A DNA stretch of 64,000 bases, taken from positions 7,406,501-7,470,500 of the forward strand of contig NZ_CP067102.1 in assembly GCF_016616885.1 (NCBI RefSeq). Direction: 5' to 3'. Under the pieces are notes generated by a model, which saw nothing but the letters and a program-made list of their open reading frames with translations, was not told the DNA's origin and made no database searches. This stretch comes from Bradyrhizobium diazoefficiens. GTDB lineage: Bacteria > Pseudomonadota > Alphaproteobacteria > Rhizobiales > Xanthobacteraceae. A program made the position numbers and the translations under genes. This document shows positions 44,881 to 52,652 of this stretch, one piece after another (the stretch's first letter is position 1; each line of letters opens with the position of its first letter).

Positions 44881-45078
44881 TCAGGTTCTCTTCGTCCGGT
44901 CGAGATTCTGTCCGGATTGGGATTGCGCCTCGAGCCTCGCAAGCTCGCGCAGCACCTTCGCCACCTCTCTTAATTCGTTGCGCGCAGGGCCCGGCTTGAG
45001 CCGTCGTGCTTCGTCAAGAAATTCCTTGGCCTGCATCAGCCAGGTGGATGTCTCGATATAGTTTTGAGCGTGCGCCAT
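44881..45078 (-). CDS. small helical protein, 65 aa, unknown function
   Basis: Mostly alpha-helical, highly charged protein (AKEFLDEARRLKPGPARNEL, then EVAKVLRELARLEAQ). No membrane segment. ATG 45078 is preceded by GGAGGG. A proper intrinsic terminator follows the gene, which supports it being real. It lies among stress- and storage-related genes (Crp-type regulator, phasin). Confidence 0.6.
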   Translation of the reverse strand: MAHAQNYIETSTWLMQAKEFLDEARRLKPGPARNELREVAKVLRELARLEAQSQSGQNLDRTKRT

Positions 45079-45118
45079 GGTGTCCCTCCATCGCAATCAC
45101 TGATGATCTGCTTGGACA

Positions 45119-45331
45119 TCAAACCTTCCACGAGGTCGCGCTGTGATGCCGCGATCCGCTCGGCTCATGGACCCAGGCCTCCGGCGCGAACCAGGCGTGA
45201 TCGGATTGGCAGATCGGGCAGCGGGTGCGCCCGAAGAAAACAACGCTGCGCCGAAAGCTCTCGCGATCGGTCCTGATACCGGTGGGGATCGCCCGGCCGG
45301 TCTGCGGGCATCTGACCATAACCATACCCAT
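45119..45331 (-). CDS. small zinc-ribbon-like protein, 70 aa
   Basis: The N-terminal MVMVRCPQTGRAIPTGI segment and RTRCPICQSDHAWF provide three or four metal-type cysteines (Cys-Pro-x-Thr and Cys-Pro-x-Cys). ATG 45331 with GGGAGG upstream is chosen over a longer frame that starts inside the structured region at 45381. Function unknown. It is divergent from the candidate small RNA gene. Confidence 0.65.
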   Translation of the reverse strand: MGMVMVRCPQTGRAIPTGIRTDRESFRRSVVFFGRTRCPICQSDHAWFAPEAWVHEPSGSRHHSATSWKV

Positions 45332-45380
45332 ATGAGCCTCCCATAACTTGGCTTTTGCTGGTTTTCGAAGCAAACGACCG

Positions 45381-45528
45381 GCCGGTTGGAATGCGCCTCT
45401 TGAGGTGCAGTTACTTGGGGGGCATCGTGCACCTGCCCGTTGTTGACCGAGCATGGGGCGCATGCTCGTGGCGGGGCTTATTCCAACCGGCGGTTCCCTC
45501 TTGGACGAACCTGGAATGCCGCTTTTTT
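45381..45528 (+). ncRNA. candidate small structured RNA gene
   Basis: A roughly 148-base stretch with three perfect helices. The closing stem is GCCGGTTGGAAT (45381-45392) with ATTCCAACCGGC (45480-45491). The first inner stem is AGGTGCA/TGCACCT (45403-45409, 45428-45434). The second is CGAGCATG/CATGCTCG (45448-45455, 45461-45468, five-base loop). An intrinsic terminator with six Ts follows on the plus strand. No protein frame fits. The 5' end and promoter are not clear. It could be compared with the 6S, suhB-type and other rhizobial small RNA families, but I cannot assign it to one. Confidence 0.6.
45490..45528 (+). terminator. intrinsic terminator of the candidate small RNA
   Basis: GCGG+TTCC (45490-45497) pairs with GGAA+CCGC (45513-45516, 45519-45522) with a two-base bulge, then T6 at 45523-45528. 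The T-run overlaps the phasin stop codon on the other strand, so the two transcripts meet there. Confidence 0.62.
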
Positions 45529-45994
45529 AGCCGGCCTTCTCAACGGCCTTGGCAAAGTGCTTCTTGATCGGCTCGCTCGTTTCCATCGTCAGCTTCTCAG
45601 CAAGCTTCCACAATTCCCTGTTCTGGGCGGATGCAGCGTCGAAGACCTTGCGCGATTGCGCCGCCGTCAAGGTGACGACATCAGTCGCCGATTTGCTGCC
45701 CAAAAGATCGGCGAAGAAATCCATCGTTGCGGACGTATTTGCGTTCGAAATCTCCAACAGCTTGAGCCCGTAGTCTGTCGCGCTCCTTGCATGGCTTGAG
45801 TATGTCTCACGGAACGTGTCCGCCATCTCTTCCGATGCGATCTTGATCCGCTCGCAGCCTTGCTTTGCGCGGGCGACGCTCTGCTCTGCGAGTTCGCCGA
45901 TCACAGCAGGCAACTCGATCTTCGGGAATCCGAACAACGGCGTCGCAAAACCATTCGCTCCATTCGGCGCGACCTTCACTTCACTTTCACTCAC
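45527..45994 (-). CDS. phasin family protein
   Basis: 155-residue phasin of the rhizobial type that coats polyhydroxybutyrate granules. The amphipathic helical core runs from about residue 30 to 145, with FRETYSSHARSATDYGLKLLEISNANT, FFADLLGSKSATDVVTLTAAQSRK and a final basic KKHFAKAVEKAG. No signal peptide. The stop codon overlaps the terminator of the candidate small RNA. Its promoter must lie in the 377-bp gap upstream. Confidence 0.88.
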   Translation of the reverse strand: MSESEVKVAPNGANGFATPLFGFPKIELPAVIGELAEQSVARAKQGCERIKIASEEMADTFRETYSSHARSATDYGLKLLEISNANTSATMDFFADLLGSKSATDVVTLTAAQSRKVFDAASAQNRELWKLAEKLTMETSEPIKKHFAKAVEKAG

Positions 45995-46266
45995 GGCACC
46001 AACTCCTTCTCAAACGAAACCATTCCCATTGCCCGCGACGCTGCATTGCGTCACGAGAGCGCATGGAGGCGAGGATTTATCCCGCCTCGGTGTTCGATCA
46101 GTTGTCTGTTGAGCATCCAGCCCGGACACGAGTATGCGCGACGAAATTGCGAAGTGTCCGTTCGATTTGCGACTCTCGCCAAAAATTTTCTTGAGCATGT
46201 CAATACACACAACCGTCATATCTACAGGAATGATGCGTGTGTGGACGGGCAGACCGCGAACGGCTT

Positions 46267-46283
46267 TTGATCGACAAGATCAA
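46267..46283. promoter_or_regulatory. palindrome upstream of the racemase-type gene
   Basis: TTGATC-GACAA-GATCAA, a perfect 6-bp dyad with a 5-base spacer, 89 bp before the start codon at 46372. It could be an operator for an unlinked regulator. Confidence 0.42.
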
Positions 46284-46319
46284 CGAGCAGGTGGGCATCG
46301 GTGGCGCTGCCGGTCTAAA

Positions 46320-46359
46320 CTCTTGCACCCAAGCTCTTGCACTAAGCTCTTGCACTAAG
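46320..46359 (+). repeat. three tandem 13-14-bp repeats before the racemase-type start
   Basis: CTCTTGCACCCAAG (46320-46333), then CTCTTGCACTAAG twice (46334-46346, 46347-46359), ending 12 bases before ATG 46372. They would lie in the 5' leader and overlap the ribosome-binding region. Confidence 0.75.
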
Positions 46360-46371
46360 ACGGAGCGAGCC

Positions 46372-47463
46372 ATGACCGAGACCTTTCGCATCACGCGCAT
46401 TGTCGTGCGGCCCGTGATCGTGCCGATGAACCTGCCACTGCAGACCAGCACCGGTGCGATCGACAAGGCGCCGCTGGTGCTGATCGACTGTGAGACCGAC
46501 CACGGCGTGCCGGGGCATGCCTATCTGTTCTCGATCACGCCGTCGGCCTTGAGGCCGCTGACCGCGATGGTCACTGAAATGTCGGAGCTGCTCGCCGGCG
46601 ACAAGCTGCTGCCGTTCGAGATCGAGCGCAAGCTGACCCAGCGTTTCACGCTGCTCGGGCTCGCCGGGCTGCAACGGCTGGCGCAATCCGGCGTCGACAT
46701 GGCGGCGTGGGACGCGCTGGCCCGCGCGCGAAGCCTGCCGCTGGCACGCCTGCTCGGCGGCGCACCGAAGCCGGTGAAGGCCTACAACTCGAAGGGGCTC
46801 GGCATCATGCCGGCGGGCGCTGCGGTGGAGGAAGCCCACAAGCTGCTGGCCGAGGGCTTTCACGCCGCAAAAATCCGCGTCGGCCGGTCCGATGCGCGCG
46901 AGGATCTCGCCGTGGTGCGCGCGGTGCGCAAGGCCGTCGGCGACGACGTCACGCTGATGTGCGACTACAACCAGGCGCTGACGGTGACCGAAGCGATCCG
47001 CCGCGGCGAGATGCTCGACGACGAAGGCCTGAGCTGGATCGAGGAGCCGATCCGCCATGACGACTATGTGGGTTGCGCCCGCATTGCGGACGCACTGCGC
47101 ACACCGGTCCAGATCGGCGAGAATTTTGATAGTGCGTTTTCGATGCAGACCGCGCTCTCCGCCGAAGCCTGCGATTATGTGATGCCCGACGTGCAGCGCA
47201 TCGGCGGCGTCACCGGCTGGCTGCGTGCCGCGTCACTCGCGCATGCCGCCGGCATCGAGATGTCGACGCATCTGTTCTCGGAAGTCAGCGCGCATCTGCT
47301 CTGCGTGACGCCATCAGCGCATTGGCTGGAATATGTCGACTGGGCCGATGCGGTGCTCGCGAGCCGGCTGACGATCAAGGACGGCTTTGCGCTGCCGGGC
47401 GAGGAGCCCGGCAACGGGATCGAATGGGATGAGGCGGCGGTGAAGAAATATCTGGTAACCTAG
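46372..47463 (+). CDS. mandelate racemase / muconate lactonizing enzyme family protein
   Basis: Enolase-superfamily enzyme, 363 aa, strikingly close to Pseudomonas mandelate racemase in its barrel. Metal ligands are CDYNQAL (Asp198), IEEP (Glu224) and IGEN. The His-Asp dyad is MSTHLFSEVSAHLL (His300) and MPDVQRIGGVTGW. The usual Lys-x-Lys is AKIRVG, so the second Lys, which takes the proton from (S)-mandelate, is Arg169. Racemisation is therefore doubtful, and a dehydratase or one-sided reaction is likelier. ATG 46372 is chosen because the upstream frame runs through the tandem repeats. Confidence 0.88.
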   Translation: MTETFRITRIVVRPVIVPMNLPLQTSTGAIDKAPLVLIDCETDHGVPGHAYLFSITPSALRPLTAMVTEMSELLAGDKLLPFEIERKLTQRFTLLGLAGLQRLAQSGVDMAAWDALARARSLPLARLLGGAPKPVKAYNSKGLGIMPAGAAVEEAHKLLAEGFHAAKIRVGRSDAREDLAVVRAVRKAVGDDVTLMCDYNQALTVTEAIRRGEMLDDEGLSWIEEPIRHDDYVGCARIADALRTPVQIGENFDSAFSMQTALSAEACDYVMPDVQRIGGVTGWLRAASLAHAAGIEMSTHLFSEVSAHLLCVTPSAHWLEYVDWADAVLASRLTIKDGFALPGEEPGNGIEWDEAAVKKYLVT

Positions 47464-48734
47464 TCGTTGAAGGCGATTCCTTGTGCGACGTCGCCGGGCG
47501 GGCCGGGTTCTGTGATGCCGGTGCAATTGCTCTGCGGCTTCTGGCCGGCAAGCATGCCGCGGAAGAAAGCGAGCGCATCGGGGAAGGCGGCGTTCAGGCC
47601 GCCATTATGCGTAGCGCCGGGATAGGACTTCCAGACCACATCGTTGCCCGCGGCGCAGAGAGCCGCGACCTCCGCATATTGCCGGGTCGGGACCAGCGTG
47701 GAATCGGCAAGGCCGGTGCCGAGCAGCAACGGCACCTTGAGCCGCACTGCCTTCATGTCCGTGATCGCAGTCAGCCGCGCCAGCACATTGGCGATCGGCT
47801 CGACATAGACATTGTCGGCGGTGATGTCGTCCTTGCGCGCCACATCGCGCATCTCCGTGGTGCAGCTCTCGCGCGCCGCCTTCAGCACCGGCTTGCCCTT
47901 TTCGGCAACGAGATCATCAGCCGAGGGTGCACCGTCGGGCAGCGAACCGCCGAGCAGCATCAGCGACGTATAGATCGGTGAGCCGATCGACGTGGTCTGA
48001 GGCGGCTTGTAGGGACCGTCCGGGAAGGTCGAGACAAGTCCCGTTGCCACGGTGGCGACCAGTGGCACGTCCGGCGCGTAGCTCTCCGCAATCACGGTCG
48101 CACCCATTGCGGCACCGGAGCCCTGCGACTGGCCGGTGACGAAGACTTTTGGTGCCAGCCTGCCCCGATAGGCGGAGAGCGCGGCACGCACGCCGTCGAG
48201 CACCGAGCGTCCCTCCGCCTGCCAGATCAGATAGGGATGCGGGCCTGGTCCACCGAGGCCTTGATAGTCGGTGGCGACGACCGCAAAGCCGCTCTCCAGC
48301 CAGCGCTGGATATAGGTGGCATCGCGCGGCTTGTGACCGGTCCAGGACGGCGCACACGCATCGGAAATGCCAAGCGTGCCGTGCGCCCAGGCAACCAGGG
48401 GCCATCCGCCGGCAGGCGGCTCGCCCTTGGGCAGATAGAGCGTGCCGCTGACGGGCACGATGCCGGCGTGCCAACGAAAATCGCTCGACGTGTAGAGAAT
48501 GCGCTCGGCGAGGGCCGCGCTCGTGATCTCACCCTGCGCCAGCATCGGCTCCTTGCGCAGCATGACGCCGGGGCTCTCGGGCAAGGTTTCGGACCAGCGA
48601 TAGAATGGCGACAGGTTCTGGTCGCCCACTTTCGGTCCAAGCGGCAACAGCGAGTCCGCGCGTGCCGTCGTCGCCGCGAGGCCCAGGATAACGGCTAGCG
48701 CCACCAACGATCTGGTCGTCAGGCGTTCAAACAT
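47460..48734 (-). CDS. exported alpha/beta hydrolase, secretory lipase-like
   Basis: 424 aa with a signal peptide (SLVALAVILGLAATTARA). The nucleophile is Ser in VTGQSQGSGAAMG. Candidate Asp and His are in TGLADSTLVPTRQ and YPGATHNGGLNAAF. The order resembles secretory lipases and aryl esterases. Its stop overlaps the stop of the racemase-type gene by four bases on the opposite strand. Three copies of GACATGGAC lie 89-133 bp upstream of its start. Confidence 0.82.
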   Translation of the reverse strand: MFERLTTRSLVALAVILGLAATTARADSLLPLGPKVGDQNLSPFYRWSETLPESPGVMLRKEPMLAQGEITSAALAERILYTSSDFRWHAGIVPVSGTLYLPKGEPPAGGWPLVAWAHGTLGISDACAPSWTGHKPRDATYIQRWLESGFAVVATDYQGLGGPGPHPYLIWQAEGRSVLDGVRAALSAYRGRLAPKVFVTGQSQGSGAAMGATVIAESYAPDVPLVATVATGLVSTFPDGPYKPPQTTSIGSPIYTSLMLLGGSLPDGAPSADDLVAEKGKPVLKAARESCTTEMRDVARKDDITADNVYVEPIANVLARLTAITDMKAVRLKVPLLLGTGLADSTLVPTRQYAEVAALCAAGNDVVWKSYPGATHNGGLNAAFPDALAFFRGMLAGQKPQSNCTGITEPGPPGDVAQGIAFND

Positions 48735-48822
48735 CAGGCTTCTCCATCCCTGGCACTTTTGGATTGGCTGGCTGTCACAGCAATCCTGCTTCTGCGCCGA
48801 TTATGGAGGCCGTCACGCCAAC

Positions 48823-48867
48823 GTCCATGTCTTTTCGGACATGGACCGATGCCGATCTGACATGGAC
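48823..48867. promoter_or_regulatory. GACATGGAC repeat cluster upstream of the lipase-like gene
   Basis: GTCCATGTC (48823-48831) and GACATGGAC (48838-48846) form a perfect 9-bp inverted repeat with a 6-base spacer. A third copy, GACATGGAC (48859-48867), lies exactly 21 bp, two helical turns, after the second. The cluster is between the sulfatase stop and the lipase start, both on the minus strand. Confidence 0.55.
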
Positions 48868-48916
48868 TTGGAGAGAACGCCTGCGCCAACCCGGCCCGCG
48901 CGATCGCGGAGTTGGT

Positions 48917-50344
48917 TCACCGTGCCGCGACGTTCAGGTCCATGGTCTCGAGCAAACTGTTCTGGCGCCAGTCGATGAAGGCGTCCTTGAGGCGGCTGAT
49001 CTCACCGGCGTGCGCGGGCATGCCCCAGAGATTGTGCTGTTCGAGCGGATCGGTCGCGAGATCGAACAATTGGCCATCCTCGGCGCCGTGGATGAACACG
49101 ACTTTCCAGCTGTTATCGCGCACCATGGTGATCAGCCGGGCGCCGGTCATGGCGACGTCGCCGGCCTGCTCGGAGAACACGAAGTCGCGGCCGGTCCATT
49201 CCTCGCCTTTGAGCGCCGGCAGCAGGCTGCGGGCCTGGAACGGCTTTGGATGCTCCGCGCCGGCGAGATCCAGAATGGTGGGCGCAAGATCGAACAGCTG
49301 GCACTTTTCGCGGATGCGGCGACCATCGGGAAACAGGCTCGGCGACCAGAACAGCAGCGGGATGCGGGTGACCGGCTCGTACATCGACCACTTCTGGCTC
49401 AGCCCGTGCTCGCCGAGATTGTCGCCATGGTCCGACATGAAGATCACGACGCAATTGTCGAGATAGCCCTTGTCCTCCAGCGTCGTCAGCAGACGACCGA
49501 TCTGCTCGTCGATCATGGTGACGTTGGCATAATAATGCGCGCGCAGGCGGCGCATCTCTTCATGCGTCGGCGCGAGCTTCCATGACACCGCGTCGTGATC
49601 GACCTCGGTGTCGTGGCGGCGCTTTTCTTTCAGATAAGCCGGCAGCCCCTCGATCTCGGCCTCGGTCGGCTGCGGCACCGGAAGATCGTTGCGGGCGAGA
49701 TAGTGCTCCAGATATTCCGGCAAGGGATCATAGGGCGGATGCGGTCCGGGCAGGCCGATCTGCATGAACAGCGCCTCCGGTTTGGGCCGCGTCTCCAGCC
49801 ACCACATCGCGGTTTCGGCGACGAAGATGTCCGGGTGCAGCGATTTCGGCATCTCCCAGGTGAAGGCGCCCATGCGATCGCCATAGTCGGGCAGGCTGCG
49901 ATAGCCGGCGCGTGACGGCTTTGTCAGCTTGTGCGCGGCAAAGGCCTTGTCGAGCTCGTCGGCAAACCAGCGCCCCTCGAGGAAACGGTCCTTGTTCTCG
50001 ACCACGAAGCGCTCGTGAAAGCCGGCCTTCGCGTCATAGGGGATGGTGTGCATCTTGCCGACATTGACGCAGTGATAGCCGGCGTCGCCGAGATTGCTCA
50101 CCCAGGTCTTCTGCCAGTGCTGCCCGTTCTTCAGCACGCCCGAGGCGTGCGGATAGAGGCCAGAGAACAGCGCGGCGCGCGAGGGCACGCAGCTCGGCGC
50201 ATTGATGAAGCAATTGTCGAAATAGACGCCCTCGCGCACCAGGCGGTCGAGATTCGGCGTCTTCATATAGGGATAGCCCGTCGCCGCGATCGTGTCGAAG
50301 CGTTGCTGGTCGGTCATGACCAGGATGATGTGGGGCTTTGTCAC
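48917..50344 (-). CDS. type I sulfatase, cytoplasmic
   Basis: Alkaline-phosphatase-superfamily sulfatase, 475 aa. The formylglycine site is CVPSRAALFSG (Cys52), fitting the Cys-x-Pro-x-Arg rule for FGE-type maturation. Metal ligands are seen in MTDQQRFD and SDHGDNLGEHG. No signal peptide, so the sulfate ester must enter the cell. It is divergent from a GntR gene and a sugar-type importer across 169 bp with shared operator-like sites, which points to uptake and desulfation of one compound. Phosphonate monoesterases are related alternatives. Confidence 0.87.
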   Translation of the reverse strand: MTKPHIILVMTDQQRFDTIAATGYPYMKTPNLDRLVREGVYFDNCFINAPSCVPSRAALFSGLYPHASGVLKNGQHWQKTWVSNLGDAGYHCVNVGKMHTIPYDAKAGFHERFVVENKDRFLEGRWFADELDKAFAAHKLTKPSRAGYRSLPDYGDRMGAFTWEMPKSLHPDIFVAETAMWWLETRPKPEALFMQIGLPGPHPPYDPLPEYLEHYLARNDLPVPQPTEAEIEGLPAYLKEKRRHDTEVDHDAVSWKLAPTHEEMRRLRAHYYANVTMIDEQIGRLLTTLEDKGYLDNCVVIFMSDHGDNLGEHGLSQKWSMYEPVTRIPLLFWSPSLFPDGRRIREKCQLFDLAPTILDLAGAEHPKPFQARSLLPALKGEEWTGRDFVFSEQAGDVAMTGARLITMVRDNSWKVVFIHGAEDGQLFDLATDPLEQHNLWGMPAHAGEISRLKDAFIDWRQNSLLETMDLNVAAR

Positions 50345-50382
50345 GGTTGTTCTGTCCTGCGCGGCATTGAGTCAATAGAAAA

Positions 50383-50395
50383 TATGTCTGACATA
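50383..50395. promoter_or_regulatory. operator-like palindrome, sulfatase/GntR region, site 1
   Basis: TATGTC-T-GACATA is a perfect 13-bp dyad with the GT-N3-AC core typical of FadR-type GntR sites. It is 39 bp upstream of the sulfatase start. Confidence 0.55.
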
Positions 50396-50480
50396 ATAAT
50401 TCTTGTCAAACCAGGATGGATTTGACTATCTTCGATCTGAGGCCTAATTCCGCGCATCTTTTCGTCAGAGCTGAGATAAA

Positions 50481-50488
50481 TCAGACAT
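50481..50488. promoter_or_regulatory. operator-like half-site, site 2
   Basis: TCAGACAT is the complement of ATGTCTGA in site 1, with a degenerate second half. It is 26 bp upstream of the GntR start, consistent with self-regulation. Confidence 0.4.
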
Positions 50489-50513
50489 TTTATTCTACGA
50501 GACCGAGATCAAC

Positions 50514-51269
50514 GTGGCAAAATCTGCTAGCAAGGACAGCCCGCAGTCGATCGCCCGCGAAGTGGCACGGCTGATCCTGACCGGCGTCTGGCGCGAGGGC
50601 ACGACACTGCCGCGCGAGATCGAGCTGGCGTCCCGCTTCGATGTCAGCCGCGCCTCCCTTCGCGAGGCACTGTCGCTGCTCAAGGCCAAGGGGCTGATCG
50701 CCTCGAAGCAGAAGGCCGGCACCCATGTGCGGGCGCGGTTCGACTGGAACATGCTCGACGAGGAGCTGCTGAACTGGACGCTGGCGGCGCTGCCGACGCA
50801 GGAATTCGCCAAGCAGATCCTGGAGGTTCGCCGCATCGTTGAGCCGGAGGCCTGCGCCATTTGCGCAGTGCGCGGCACCGACGAAGACTTCGCCCGGATC
50901 GAGCGCGCCTATCGCGGCATGGACGCGGCCGGCATGGACCGCGTCGCCTACGCCGAGCCGGACCTTCAGTTTCACCGCGGCATTCTCATCGCCACCGGCA
51001 ACGACTTTTTGATCGCCTTTGGCGCGACGGTGGCTGCTGCGCTGCGGATGTCCTTCGATCTGTCGAGCACCAATCCCGGCGCACCGCGGAAAAGCCTGCC
51101 CTATCACCGAGCCGTGCTCGACGAGATCTGGGCGCGCAACGCCGATGGCGCACGCCAGGCCATGCACAAGCTGATGGATCTCACCGAACAGAACATCGTC
51201 TCGGCCATGTCGCGTCAAAAAAAGAAAGACGCCGAGGACGAGAACGTCCGCACCAGACGGACGCGTTGA
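50514..51269 (+). CDS. GntR family regulator, FadR subfamily
   Basis: 251 aa starting at GTG 50514. The winged helix includes LPREIELASRFDVSRASLREALSLLKAKG, and the C-terminal all-helical FCD domain has His and Asp residues typical of its metal/ligand site (DLQFHRGI, LPYHRAVLDEI). It probably represses the sulfatase and importer genes until a sugar-acid-like ligand binds. The ABC operon follows 30 bp downstream. Confidence 0.92.
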   Translation: MAKSASKDSPQSIAREVARLILTGVWREGTTLPREIELASRFDVSRASLREALSLLKAKGLIASKQKAGTHVRARFDWNMLDEELLNWTLAALPTQEFAKQILEVRRIVEPEACAICAVRGTDEDFARIERAYRGMDAAGMDRVAYAEPDLQFHRGILIATGNDFLIAFGATVAAALRMSFDLSSTNPGAPRKSLPYHRAVLDEIWARNADGARQAMHKLMDLTEQNIVSAMSRQKKKDAEDENVRTRRTR

Positions 51270-51299
51270 AGCCAGCCAACAAGAGTGAGGGAGGTAAAG

Positions 51300-52652
51300 A
51301 TGAAAAACGCATCGCGCACGAGCTCGATCACCCGCCGCAAACTGCTGAAAGCGAGCGCCGCAGGCGCGGCGCTGGCCGCATTCCCGGCCCCGCTGATCGC
51401 GCAGACAAAACCGTTTGCCGGCGTGACGCTGCACGGTGCCTCGTTCCAGCACCGCTTCTTCACGCTGCTGCAGAAGTACATTCCCGAGTTCGAGGAAAAG
51501 ACCGGCATGAAGGTCGACCTCCAGCTCTCGGCCCTGCCGGTCTACAACCAGCAGGCGAATCTCGAACTGTCCTCGGGCGGCTCGGCCTATGACTTCGTCA
51601 ACGTCACCTTCACGCTTGCGACCCGCTGGATCGCGGCCGGCCTGCTCGCCAATCTCGATGAGTTCACCGGCGATGCCAATCTGACGCCGGCAGACTGGAA
51701 TCCGAAGGACTTCGTCGATGGCGCGCAGGTGCCCTATCGCGACGCCAAGGGCGCCACCTACGGCTATTCCTGGGAAGGCGGCGCCATGCTGATGGGGCTG
51801 TCGCGCATGGACCTGATGGAGAAGAAGGGGCTGAATATCCCAAAGAGCTTCGCCGAGCTGCAGCAGGTCTGCGCCGAGATCAACGGCGCCGATGGCGTCA
51901 ACGGCATGGTGTCGTGGTTCCTGCACAACTGGAATCTGCCGCCCTACATCCAGGGCTTTGGCGGCAACATCTTCAAGAATCCGCCCGGCGACGTCATGCC
52001 GGCGCTGAATACGCCCGAGGCGATCCAGGGCGTCGAGTTCTATGCGAACCTCTTGAAGAGCGCGCCGAAGGGCGTTCTGACCTACACCGAGGACCAGGCC
52101 CGGCAGTCGATGCTGACCGGCCGCTCCAACATCTTCATTCACTCCAGCGCCTGGGTGACGCCGATCCTGCTCTCGGACGAGAGCAAGGTGAAGGACACCT
52201 CGCGCGTGGTGCGTTCGCCCGCCGGTCCAGTGCACGACTATCCGGCGTCGAACAGCCAGGGCCTCGGCATTCCCAGGAACGCCAAGAACCAGAAGGCGGC
52301 GTGGGAATTCATCAAATGGGCGCTCAGCCCTGAGATCTCGATGAAGCTCGTCAGGGAGCACGGTCACTCCTCGGTGTGCCGCCGCTCGATCATCACCAGC
52401 GACGACTATCGCAAGCTCAACACGGTGAACGGCCAGGACCTCGGCGCGCTCTATCTCGAGGTGCTGGAGCTGCCGGGCAAGGGCGAGAACTACATGGCCT
52501 ATCGCACGTCGAAGGAATTTCCTGTTGTCGGCGACGTCCTCAACAAGGCATTCGAGCAGGTCGCCACCGGCCAGCTTCCGGCAAAGGACGCGATGAACGC
52601 GGCCCAGGACCAGGCCATCGCCGCACTCCGCCGCGCCGGGACAAAACTTTGA
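51300..52652 (+). CDS. sugar-type ABC transporter substrate-binding protein
   Basis: 450 aa from ATG 51300, 11 bases after a GAGGGAGG site. The Tat-type signal is TRRKLLKASAAGAALAAFPA. The mature family-1 binding protein has VTLHGASFQHRFF and QGFGGNIFKNPPGD. The Tat signal suggests folding, perhaps with a cofactor, before export. It is the first of three importer genes. The stop overlaps the next start (TTGA). Confidence 0.9.
   Translation: MKNASRTSSITRRKLLKASAAGAALAAFPAPLIAQTKPFAGVTLHGASFQHRFFTLLQKYIPEFEEKTGMKVDLQLSALPVYNQQANLELSSGGSAYDFVNVTFTLATRWIAAGLLANLDEFTGDANLTPADWNPKDFVDGAQVPYRDAKGATYGYSWEGGAMLMGLSRMDLMEKKGLNIPKSFAELQQVCAEINGADGVNGMVSWFLHNWNLPPYIQGFGGNIFKNPPGDVMPALNTPEAIQGVEFYANLLKSAPKGVLTYTEDQARQSMLTGRSNIFIHSSAWVTPILLSDESKVKDTSRVVRSPAGPVHDYPASNSQGLGIPRNAKNQKAAWEFIKWALSPEISMKLVREHGHSSVCRRSIITSDDYRKLNTVNGQDLGALYLEVLELPGKGENYMAYRTSKEFPVVGDVLNKAFEQVATGQLPAKDAMNAAQDQAIAALRRAGTKL

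Larger units (their letters stand above)
45995..46371. other. divergent intergenic region, phasin and racemase-type genes
   Basis: 377 bp holding both promoters. Apart from the palindrome at 46267 and the tandem repeats at 46320 I see no strong element. A TTGA-N5-TCAA sequence at 46191-46203 has the wrong spacing for FNR/FixK. Confidence 0.5.

Noticed and set aside
46191..46203. TTGAGCATGTCAA as an FNR/FixK box
   Set aside because: The spacer is five bases, not six, so the half-sites are out of register.
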